From Prevotella sp. (lineage in GTDB: Bacteria > Bacteroidota > Bacteroidia > Bacteroidales > Bacteroidaceae): 43,698 nucleotides of DNA. The notes below the pieces were generated by a model, which saw nothing but the letters and a program-made list of their open reading frames with translations, did no database searches and was not told where the DNA came from. Each line of letters opens with the position of its first letter. Position 1 is the stretch's first letter. This document shows, one piece after another, positions 35,769 through 42,249 of this stretch. Made by a program: the position numbers and the translations under genes. The DNA lies in assembly GCA_022771625.1 (NCBI GenBank), contig JALFCW010000136.1, positions 1 through 43,698 on the forward strand. The letters run 5' to 3'.

Positions 35769-35802
35769 TATTAAAATCCGTTTCTTATAAATATAAAACA
35801 AA

Positions 35803-35830
35803 GAAGGCCGGCATAAAAATGCCAGCCTTC
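35803..35830 (-). terminator. Intrinsic terminator of the DUF2582-like gene
   Basis: On the minus strand GAAGGCTGGCAT and ATGCCGGCCTTC form a 12-bp stem (one G-T pair) with a 4-base loop, followed by TTTGTTTT. It separates the two winged-helix genes. Confidence 0.8.
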
Positions 35831-35857
35831 CCTTGTATTTGCTTAACTGTGCCAGCC

Positions 35858-36157
35858 TTATACGAGGGCAACCTTGCCTTCAGCTGAAGTGATCTTTCCT
35901 TCCTTAAAGAGCCAACCCATACCGAGCAGAGTCTCTTCCTCGGAAATCTTAGCATCCTTGGCAATCTCCTTGATAGTGAGAGCCTTATCTGCTGTTGCAA
36001 GTGCCTGATAAACATCACCTGCCTTGAAACCAACATTCTCAGCGTTATATTCTACGGCTACTGCCTTAGTTGCGCAAGCCTTCTTGCAAGTTGTCTTCTT
36101 AGCTGCTGTAGTCTTCTTTGCTGCAGTCTCTTTTGTTGTTGTTTTCTTTTCTGCCAT
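35858..36157 (-). CDS. Winged-helix DNA-binding protein (DUF2582-like) with histone H1-like tail
   Basis: The protein has 99 residues. Residues 1-33 are Lys/Ala/Thr-rich (KKTTTKETAAKKTTAAKK), of the kind seen in histone H1 and Hc1-like proteins, with two Cys (CKKAC) embedded. Residues 40-99 form a winged helix (VGFKAGDVYQALATADKALT, then IKEIAKDAKISEEETLLGMGWLF and wing EGKITSAEGKVALV) that I recognise as like DUF2582 (winged_helix-type). It may bind DNA non-specifically and shape the nucleoid; function is inference. It has its own promoter and terminator, with a palindrome at the expected transcription start. Confidence 0.85.
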   Translation of the reverse strand: MAEKKTTTKETAAKKTTAAKKTTCKKACATKAVAVEYNAENVGFKAGDVYQALATADKALTIKEIAKDAKISEEETLLGMGWLFKEGKITSAEGKVALV

Positions 36158-36194
36158 AATTCTCTAAAATATTAATATTCTCTCGTATTATTTA

Positions 36195-36214
36195 CGAATA
36201 ATTTTAATTATTCG
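36195..36214 (-). promoter_or_regulatory. Palindrome at the predicted transcription start of the winged-helix gene
   Basis: CGAATAATT and AATTATTCG are 9-bp perfect arms with a 2-base centre. The site begins 4 bases past the -7 box, so it covers the expected +1. It could be an operator or a 5' hairpin. Confidence 0.5.
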
Positions 36215-36217
36215 ATG

Positions 36218-36248
36218 CAAAATTATATATAATTTTATTATTACACAA
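36218..36248 (-). promoter_or_regulatory. Promoter of the winged-helix gene
   Basis: Minus strand: TTG (36246-36248), 20 bases, TAATTTTG (36218-36225). It matches the Bacteroidetes -33/-7 form and lies 61 bases before the ATG at 36157. Confidence 0.65.
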
Positions 36249-36280
36249 GAAAATATGATATTTTTTTATTATATTATGTA

Positions 36281-38041
36281 TTATTCTTGACGTAGGTCAA
36301 CCTTAAGTTGCAGTTCTTCAAGCTGTTTGGGGTCAAGTTCGCCAGGAGCGTCGAGCATGACATCGCGTCCGCTGTTGTTCTTCGGGAACGCAATGCAGTC
36401 GCGAATACTGTCGAGTCCAGCCATGATGCTCACAAAGCGGTCGAGACCGAATGCCAAACCAGCATGGGGTGGGGCACCATACTTGAATGCGTTGATGAGG
36501 AAACCAAACTGGGCCATTGCTCTTTCGGGAGTGAATCCAAGGATCTTGAACATCTTCTCCTGCAGTTTGCCGTCGTGGATACGCAGACTACCACCTCCCA
36601 CTTCTATGCCGTTGCACACGAAGTCGTAAGCCATGGCTCTCACCTGCTCTGGATGCTCGTCGAGCAAAGGAATATCGTCAGGGTTGGGAAGTGTGAATGG
36701 GTGGTGTGTAGCCATCAGTCGCTCTTCCTCGTCGCTCCACTCAAACAATGGGAAATCAACAATCCAGAGGCACTCAAACTTATCTTTGTCTCTCAATCCT
36801 AGACGGTCGCCCATCTCCAATCTCAATGTGCATAGCTGTGTGCGTGTCTTGTTGGCCTTGTCACCGCTCAATATCAGTACGAGGTCGCCATTCTTGGCTC
36901 CCATCTTTTCCTTCACCTTGAGCAGAGTGTCCTCACCATAGAACTTGTCAACACTCGATTTGATTGTTCCGTCCTCATTATATTTAATATATACAAGACC
37001 CTTGGCTCCCACCTGTGGACGCTTTACAAAGTCGGTGATTTGGTCGAGTTGCTTGCGGGTGTAGTTAGCGCAACCAGGTACGCAGATACCACCTATATAT
37101 TCAGCTTGGTCGAACACCGAGAAAGTACCGATTTTCATCACGTCCATGAGTTCTACAAACTCCATTCCGAAGCGCAGGTCGGGTTTGTCGCTTCCGAATC
37201 GGCGCATAGCCTCGTGCCATGTCATCTGCTGCAGTTTTGCAGGCAGTTCCACACCGCGCACTTCCTTGAAGAGATGGCGTGCCATATCCTCAAACAGACT
37301 GATAACATCCTCCTGGTCAACAAAGCTCATCTCGCAGTCAATCTGTGTGAACTCCGGTTGGCGGTCAGCTCTGAGGTCCTCATCGCGGAAACACTTTGCT
37401 ATCTGGAAATAGCGGTCGAAACCACTCACCATCAGCAGCTGCTTCAATGTCTGTGGACTCTGTGGCAGAGCATAGAACTGTCCAGGATTCATGCGTGATG
37501 GCACAACGAAGTCGCGTGCGCCCTCAGGAGTAGATCCAATGAGTATAGGTGTTTCCACCTCGATGAAATCCTTTGAGTCGAGGAAATTTCGTATGAGTAT
37601 AGTCATACGATGGCGTAGTTCAAGATTCTTGCGCACAGCATTGCGTCGCAAGTCGAGATAGCGGTATTTCATACGGATGTCATCACCTCCGTCAGTATTG
37701 TCCTCGATGGTGAATGGAGGTGTGATGCTCTCGCTCAGTATATTAAGCTTTGATGCGATGATTTCAATATCACCCGTAGGCAAGTTTTTGTTCTTGCTCT
37801 CTCGCTCGTTTACAGTACCTTCCACCTGTATGCAGAATTCACGTCCGAGTTTGTTGGCACGGTCGCAAAGCTCTTTGTCAATAGCCTCGTTGAACACCAA
37901 CTGTGTGATGCCATATCTGTCGCGCAGATCGACGAAAGTCATTCCGCCCATCTTTCTAGTGCGCTGCACCCATCCGGCAAGTGTCACCACCTGTCCGGCA
38001 TTGGAGAGTCTCAGCTCTCCGCAAGTATTACTTCTATACAT
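36281..38041 (-). CDS. aspS: Aspartate--tRNA ligase
   Basis: AspS is a class II enzyme that charges tRNA-Asp. The 586-residue length and layout are of the bacterial type: an N-terminal OB-fold ([21 protein letters not shown]), class II motif 1 ([20 protein letters not shown]), motif 2 ([19 protein letters not shown]), the bacterial GAD insertion (about 290-410) and motif 3 ([15 protein letters not shown]). The C-terminus ends KVDLRQE. Two tRNA-Asp genes lie about 2.6 kb away on the other strand. Its upstream sequence, from 38067 on, is the 29-bp repeat array with no recognisable promoter, so it may be read from phoH-purC. Confidence 0.97.
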   Translation of the reverse strand: MYRSNTCGELRLSNAGQVVTLAGWVQRTRKMGGMTFVDLRDRYGITQLVFNEAIDKELCDRANKLGREFCIQVEGTVNERESKNKNLPTGDIEIIASKLNILSESITPPFTIEDNTDGGDDIRMKYRYLDLRRNAVRKNLELRHRMTILIRNFLDSKDFIEVETPILIGSTPEGARDFVVPSRMNPGQFYALPQSPQTLKQLLMVSGFDRYFQIAKCFRDEDLRADRQPEFTQIDCEMSFVDQEDVISLFEDMARHLFKEVRGVELPAKLQQMTWHEAMRRFGSDKPDLRFGMEFVELMDVMKIGTFSVFDQAEYIGGICVPGCANYTRKQLDQITDFVKRPQVGAKGLVYIKYNEDGTIKSSVDKFYGEDTLLKVKEKMGAKNGDLVLILSGDKANKTRTQLCTLRLEMGDRLGLRDKDKFECLWIVDFPLFEWSDEEERLMATHHPFTLPNPDDIPLLDEHPEQVRAMAYDFVCNGIEVGGGSLRIHDGKLQEKMFKILGFTPERAMAQFGFLINAFKYGAPPHAGLAFGLDRFVSIMAGLDSIRDCIAFPKNNSGRDVMLDAPGELDPKQLEELQLKVDLRQE

Positions 38042-38066
38042 ATATTATATATTAAATATGAATTGT

Positions 38067-38211
38067 ATAGCCCTGAAAGGGCGACATATCATAGGATAGC
38101 CCTGAAAGGGCGACATAACATAGGATAGCCCTGAAAGGGCGACATAACATAGGATAGCCCTGAAAGGGCGACATAACATAGGATAGCCCTGAAAGGGCGA
38201 CATAACATAGG
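38067..38211. repeat. Five tandem 29-bp units upstream of aspS
   Basis: The units begin at 38067, 38096, 38125, 38154 and 38183. Each opens ATAGCCCTGAAAGGGC, with GCCCT-GAA-AGGGC forming a short hairpin, and closes GACATAACATAGG; the first has one change (ATATCAT). There are no spacers. The unit is a tandem copy of the terminal repeat of the composite element that follows. Because 29 is not a multiple of three, open frames seen here are artefacts. Confidence 0.95.
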
Positions 38212-38356
38212 ATAGGGCGTGAGCCCTATCTTTGTCGTTTTTCTTCCCTCCCTCCCCCTCCGCGCGCCAACGGCGCGCGGAGGGGGAGGGAAATAGGAGC
38301 GTATTCCATACACAGGGTTCACACCCTGTGCTATGTTATGTCGCCCCTACAGGGCT
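38185..38356. repeat. Composite palindromic element, copy 1 (MITE/BIME-like)
   Basis: The 172-bp element has 26-bp ends that are inverted repeats matching at 24 of 26 bases (38185-38210 and 38331-38356; outer AGCCCTG, inner GACATAACATAG). Between them are three hairpins: GATAGGGC/GCCCTATC (38211-38230), a perfect 20-bp GC-rich stem with 3-base loop (38249-38268 and 38272-38291), and CACAGGGT/ACCCTGTG (38311-38330). It encodes no protein. With the flanking tracts it fills the 395-base gap between purC and aspS. Confidence 0.85.
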
Positions 38357-38442
38357 CTTCAATCTTTCAATCTTCAATCTTTCAATCTTCAATCTTTCAA
38401 TCTTTCAATTTTTCAATCTTTCAATTTTTCAATCTTTCAATT
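38357..38442 (-). repeat. ATTGAAAR tract at the purC 3' end
   Basis: On the minus strand about 11 units of 7-8 bases (ATTGAAAG, ATTGAAAA or ATTGAAG) run from the purC stop codon to the element edge. The first unit supplies the purC stop (AAT TGA). The last unit joins the element as GAAGAGCCCTG. Confidence 0.9.
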
Positions 38443-39384
38443 TCTTTTTATCCATTCCGCCACGTTCTTCTCTATGCGTGCAGCGATGTCTCCATCCTCG
38501 GCAGCCTTGTCGAAAGATTCTCCAGTGATATGTTCATAGAGTTCGATATATCTGTCGCTCACGCTCTCTGCATATTCATCGGTGATTTCGGGCATGGTCT
38601 GTCCAGGTTCATTCATAAAGTTGTGCTCGATGAGCCACTGGCGTACAAACTCCTTAGAGAGTTGCTTCTGAGGTTCGCCCTTAGCAAGTTTCTCCTCATA
38701 ACCGTCGGCATAGAAATATCGGCTTGAGTCGGGAGTGTGAATCTCGTCGATAAGATACACCTTACCGTCGCGCTTACCGAATTCATATTTTGTGTCAACG
38801 AGTATGAGACCTCTCTTGGCAGCAATCTCCTGTCCGCGTGCAAACAGTTTGCGTGTGTAATCCTCCATTATCTCATAGTCTTCCTTACCCACGATACCCT
38901 GTGCGATGATTTCCTCCTTAGAGATATTCATATCGTGACCCTCGTCGGCCTTGGTTGTAGGTGTGATGATAGGTTCTGGGAAACGCTCGTTCTCCTTCAT
39001 ACCTTCAGGCAGTTTCACTCCGCATATCTCCCTGCATCCGTTTTTGTATTCACGCCATGCTGAACCAGTTAGAATAGAGCGGATAATCATTTCCACGCGG
39101 AATCCCTCGCACTTCAGTCCCACAGTCACCATTGGGTCGGGAGTGGCAAGTTTCCAGTTGGGGCAAATGTCGCTTGTTGCGTCAAGGAACTTTGCCGCAA
39201 TCTGGTTGAGCACCTGTCCTTTGAATGGAATACCCTTAGGCAGTATAACGTCGAATGCCGAAATTCTGTCGGTGGCGACCATAACCATGATGTCGTCGTT
39301 GATGTTATACACATCGCGCACCTTTCCGTGGTACACGCTCTTCTGTCCCTCAAAATTGAAGTCAGTTCTTGTTAATGCTTTCAT
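38437..39384 (-). CDS. purC: Phosphoribosylaminoimidazole-succinocarboxamide synthase
   Basis: PurC joins aspartate to CAIR to give SAICAR in purine synthesis. From the ATG at 39384 ([20 protein letters not shown]) it has 315 residues; the open frame to 39423 is inside phoH. Family motifs are [52 protein letters not shown] and [13 protein letters not shown]. The length is that of the long (Bacteroidetes/eukaryote-like) form rather than the 237-residue E. coli form. It overlaps the phoH end by 23 bases. The final codons, WIKRN-stop, run into the ATTGAAAR tract. Confidence 0.95.
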   Translation of the reverse strand: MKALTRTDFNFEGQKSVYHGKVRDVYNINDDIMVMVATDRISAFDVILPKGIPFKGQVLNQIAAKFLDATSDICPNWKLATPDPMVTVGLKCEGFRVEMIIRSILTGSAWREYKNGCREICGVKLPEGMKENERFPEPIITPTTKADEGHDMNISKEEIIAQGIVGKEDYEIMEDYTRKLFARGQEIAAKRGLILVDTKYEFGKRDGKVYLIDEIHTPDSSRYFYADGYEEKLAKGEPQKQLSKEFVRQWLIEHNFMNEPGQTMPEITDEYAESVSDRYIELYEHITGESFDKAAEDGDIAARIEKNVAEWIKRN

Positions 39385-40333
39385 TGTCTTGTATTTTTTG
39401 TTTTTCGTTCTTTTCGTATGCATTTACTATGCGGGTCACAAGTTTGTGTCTCACAATGTCTTTCTGTCCCAATTCCACCACACTGATTCCCTCGATGTCT
39501 CTAAGTATCTCAAGCGCCTCCTTTAGTCCGCTCTTGGTATGGCTTGGCAAGTCAATCTGGGTCATGTCTCCGGTGATGATCATCTTTGAGTTCCATCCCA
39601 TTCTTGTGAGGAACATCCTGAGTTGGGCGCAAGTGGTGTTCTGTGCCTCGTCGAGTATTACGATGGCGTCGCTGAGTGTTCGTCCTCGCATGAATGCCAA
39701 TGGAGCGATCTGTATCACATGCTTCTCCATCATGTCCTGCAGTTTAGCAGCAGGGAGCATATCCTCCAGGGCGTCGTAGAGCGGTTGGAGATAGGGGTCT
39801 ATCTTGTCCTTCATGTCCCCCGGCAGGAATCCCAGTTTCTCTCCCGCTTCAACGGCAGGACGACTGAGTATGATTTTCTTTATCGTCTTGTCCTTGAGTG
39901 CTTTCACTGCAAGTGCTATGCTCAGATAAGTTTTACCCGTTCCTGCGGGTCCCACGGCAAACACCATGTCACTGCGGTTGAAAGCGTCAACGAGTTGCTG
40001 TTGCTTTTCGCTGCGCGGTTTCACCGGTTTGCCTGCCATAGTATATACCACCACCCCCTCGGGCATTTCGTTGGTGGTTTTCTTGCCCTTCACAATTTCC
40101 AGTATGTCCTCTTCACCAATACGGTTGAACTTGAGCACATGCCTTCTCATAGTCTCAATGTTTTCCTCGAAGGCGCACATCTGCTCCTCGTCGCCTAAAA
40201 CGCGTATTACATTATCGCGCGCCACAATCCTTAGTTTAGGAAACAGTGCCCTTATCATCTGCAGATGACTGTTGCCAGTTCCGTATAGGATTACCGGGTC
40301 GATATCTTCGAGTACAATATGTTTCTCAATCAA
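39362..40333 (-). CDS. PhoH-like ATPase (YbeZ type)
   Basis: This is a PhoH-family P-loop ATPase of 323 residues; relatives act with YbeY in RNA and ribosome maturation. An N-terminal KH-like segment (about 1-75; [23 protein letters not shown]) is followed by Walker [18 protein letters not shown] at 127-143, the PhoH signature [22 protein letters not shown], and Walker [11 protein letters not shown] with [18 protein letters not shown]. It heads the phoH-purC-(aspS) group and has a full promoter at 40375-40405. Confidence 0.93.
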   Translation of the reverse strand: MIEKHIVLEDIDPVILYGTGNSHLQMIRALFPKLRIVARDNVIRVLGDEEQMCAFEENIETMRRHVLKFNRIGEEDILEIVKGKKTTNEMPEGVVVYTMAGKPVKPRSEKQQQLVDAFNRSDMVFAVGPAGTGKTYLSIALAVKALKDKTIKKIILSRPAVEAGEKLGFLPGDMKDKIDPYLQPLYDALEDMLPAAKLQDMMEKHVIQIAPLAFMRGRTLSDAIVILDEAQNTTCAQLRMFLTRMGWNSKMIITGDMTQIDLPSHTKSGLKEALEILRDIEGISVVELGQKDIVRHKLVTRIVNAYEKNEKQKIQDNESINKN

Positions 40334-40374
40334 TGTTTCAGCCTTTTTTATATTATAATTTTCTAATTTTGCTG

Positions 40375-40405
40375 CAAAATTACATCAAATCAACCATACT
40401 ACAAA
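40375..40405 (-). promoter_or_regulatory. Promoter of the phoH-purC group
   Basis: Minus strand: TTTG (40402-40405), 19 bases, TAATTTTG (40375-40382), 41 bases before the phoH ATG. It is divergent from the promoter at 40421. Confidence 0.7.
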
Positions 40406-40420
40406 ATTTTTCAGCTTATT

Positions 40421-40454
40421 TTTGTTGTTTTATTCAGAAAAAGAAGTACCTTTG
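40421..40454 (+). promoter_or_regulatory. Promoter of the M15-like gene
   Basis: TTTG (40421-40424), 22 bases, TACCTTTG (40447-40454); the alternative GTTG at 40424-40427 gives a spacing of 19. Transcription would start after the in-frame ATG at 40422, so 40473 is the real start. Confidence 0.65.
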
Positions 40455-40472
40455 CAGAAAAATACGAGAAAA

Positions 40473-41282
40473 ATGAAGATTACAAAGAATAGATATCTGC
40501 AGGTATTTGCCGCCACAGTGGCATTTCTTGCACTTGTGAGATTAGTGTTTCCAGGTGTTGCGCGTCCAGTGTCATCAGTTGAAGAGGTGCCCGACAGTAT
40601 TTCCTGTACAGCCGATAAAAAGGATACATCTGCAGCTGATGAATTAGCTTCATCTGCAGCCTCAGAAGTACCGGTATCCTCTAAATGGTATAAAGCCGAC
40701 GGCACCCTTTTGAAAAACAGGATATACAGTGTTCCTACATTTAAGACCACCTTCCCCGACAGTAACAGTGTTCAGATGGCGGCAGCGTCCAAATATGGAG
40801 TAAAACCTGTGAAAGACCGCAAGGATGCAGAGTCGCGCAAGAAGGAACTTGTATATATTGGTGCCAATCCCTATTTTCATGTTGACAAGCTCAACAACAG
40901 CATCCCATATCTGGTGCCTCGTGCCTCGGTGTTGCTTCAGGATATAGGCAGGGCATTCTTCGATTCTCTCACCATCAAGGGTATTCCTCTCCACAAGATA
41001 ATCGTCACAAGTGTGTTGCGCACTAAGGATGACGTTCAGAAGTTGCGCAACCGCAACCAGAATGCCACCGAGAACAGTTGCCATCTCTATGGTACCACAT
41101 TCGACCTTTGCTATAACCGTTATATAACAGTGGAGGACCCCGAAGGACCCGCTCGTCGTGCAGTTCGCAACGACACATTGAAATGGGTACTCTCCGAAGT
41201 CCTCCGCGACTTTCGTCAGCAAAAGCGCTGTTATATTAAGTATGAGGTGAAGCAAGGTTGCTTTCACATGACAGTCAACTGA
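40473..41282 (+). CDS. DUF5715-like protein, possibly a divergent M15-type metallopeptidase
   Basis: The function is not established. From the ATG at 40473 (MKITKNRYLQVFAATVAFLA) it has 269 residues. An N-terminal membrane anchor or signal (7-28) is followed by a low-complexity Ser/Ala/Glu/Asp linker (30-70) and a globular domain, so it faces the periplasm. SCHLYGTTFD at 202-211 fits the S-x-H-x2-G-x3-D zinc motif of M15 (VanY-like) D,D-peptidases, with His204 and Asp211 as ligands. His265 in GCFHMTV may be the third, but the E-x2-H form of M15 is replaced by Glu258 seven residues before it. It is a single gene. Confidence 0.75.
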   Translation: MKITKNRYLQVFAATVAFLALVRLVFPGVARPVSSVEEVPDSISCTADKKDTSAADELASSAASEVPVSSKWYKADGTLLKNRIYSVPTFKTTFPDSNSVQMAAASKYGVKPVKDRKDAESRKKELVYIGANPYFHVDKLNNSIPYLVPRASVLLQDIGRAFFDSLTIKGIPLHKIIVTSVLRTKDDVQKLRNRNQNATENSCHLYGTTFDLCYNRYITVEDPEGPARRAVRNDTLKWVLSEVLRDFRQQKRCYIKYEVKQGCFHMTVN

Positions 41283-41309
41283 CCATCTGTATTATATCAA
41301 CTGACGCGA

Positions 41310-42101
41310 TTATTCCTCGTCAGCAATTTCGAGCCCCTCTGCATCCTCGTCAAGCCCCTCGCTGAGGTTGAACGTGGTGCGGTATGTATCCTCGTTCAGA
41401 TCGTCATCATCAAAGTCTGTGGGTTCGTTTATCTCTATGTCATCCTCATCCGGACGGTTGAATGTGTCTTCTGGAATCTCGTCCTCATCATGCGTTGGGA
41501 ACTGCATTCTAAGCTTCTCCTGCTGTGGTTTCACCTTTACGAAGATAGCCTCTGTCCATGTACCCTTAGGCACTTCAAGCACCTCATATCCGTCGTTGAC
41601 CTTCTTGTCGTACATACCGCCCGGTTTGTGCAGTCGGTTGGTGGGTAGGGTAGTGGTGGAGATGTCAAATCCGCTCTCGATAATGTCTCTGATGCTCTGC
41701 GACAGCGAGTCCCATCCGCCTCCAAAGTTGCGTCCAAGCACTTCGCACAGTTTGGCAGCCGAGATATGTGTGATGTTCTCATAGCTCAGGTCGGACACCC
41801 TCGCAATAGGACGTTTCTTTATTGCCCACACAATCTTGTTCTTCTCGTCAAATGCGATAATGGTTATCTTGTATCCCATCTTCTCGTATTTGCTCTTGAG
41901 CAATGCAGCATCGTCCTTCAATTCTTCCAGCAGGAATGCCGTTTTTATTATTTCCACATATTTCCTGATGTTTTCTTTTGCCTCGGCATCCTTTTCAATA
42001 CCATCCAACATACGGAAAATGTCATTTTCCTGGATATCCCACACATTACTCTTCGTGAGTGTCTTCAAGCTGATAGCTTTTTTGTTGCTTTCTTGTTTCA
42101 T
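41310..42101 (-). CDS. Acidic protein of unknown function
   Basis: I do not recognise this 263-residue protein. Residues 1-60 are charged and helical (SLKTLTKSNVWDIQENDIF). The middle (70-190) is mixed alpha/beta (YKITIIAFDEKNKIVWAIKK; LGRNFGGGWDSLSQSIRDII; GYEVLEVPKGTWTEAIFVK) and might be a domain of its own. Residues 200-263 are strongly acidic and probably disordered (HDEDEIPEDTFNRPDEDDIE). No signal peptide or membrane helix is seen. It is a single gene with a promoter at 42143-42173. Confidence 0.7.
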   Translation of the reverse strand: MKQESNKKAISLKTLTKSNVWDIQENDIFRMLDGIEKDAEAKENIRKYVEIIKTAFLLEELKDDAALLKSKYEKMGYKITIIAFDEKNKIVWAIKKRPIARVSDLSYENITHISAAKLCEVLGRNFGGGWDSLSQSIRDIIESGFDISTTTLPTNRLHKPGGMYDKKVNDGYEVLEVPKGTWTEAIFVKVKPQQEKLRMQFPTHDEDEIPEDTFNRPDEDDIEINEPTDFDDDDLNEDTYRTTFNLSEGLDEDAEGLEIADEE

Positions 42102-42142
42102 GTATTTATTATATTTTTTCTTGTTTCCGTTGAATTTGGGTG

Positions 42143-42173
42143 CAAATGTAAGTACTTTATTTTATTTAACCAA
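42143..42173 (-). promoter_or_regulatory. Promoter of the acidic unknown gene
   Basis: Minus strand: TTG (42171-42173), 20 bases, TACATTTG (42143-42150), 41 bases before the ATG. Confidence 0.65.
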
Positions 42174-42189
42174 GATTTTACGCATTTTT

Positions 42190-42221
42190 TTTGGTTGTTA
42201 GACCTAAAATTATTACTTTTG
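42190..42221 (+). promoter_or_regulatory. Promoter of rarA
   Basis: TTTG (42190-42193), 20 bases, TACTTTTG (42214-42221), 28 bases before the rarA ATG. Confidence 0.75.
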
Positions 42222-42249
42222 CACTGAAAAAACAGAAAAATACCACCCT

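Noticed and set aside
38067..38211. CRISPR array
   Set aside because: The 29-bp units are directly adjacent with no spacers, there are no cas genes, and the unit is the end of a dispersed palindromic element.
38249..38291. Intrinsic terminator
   Set aside because: The 20-bp GC-rich stem is strong, but neither strand has a T run after it.
38089..38322. Coding region on the minus strand over the repeat array
   Set aside because: The frame exists only because the 29-bp unit cycles through all three frames without a stop; the translation is repeat-derived and has no start context.
38232..38528. Plus-strand coding region between aspS and purC
   Set aside because: It is made of the GC-rich stem and the ATTGAAAR tract read on the opposite strand (FNLSIFNLSIF repeats).
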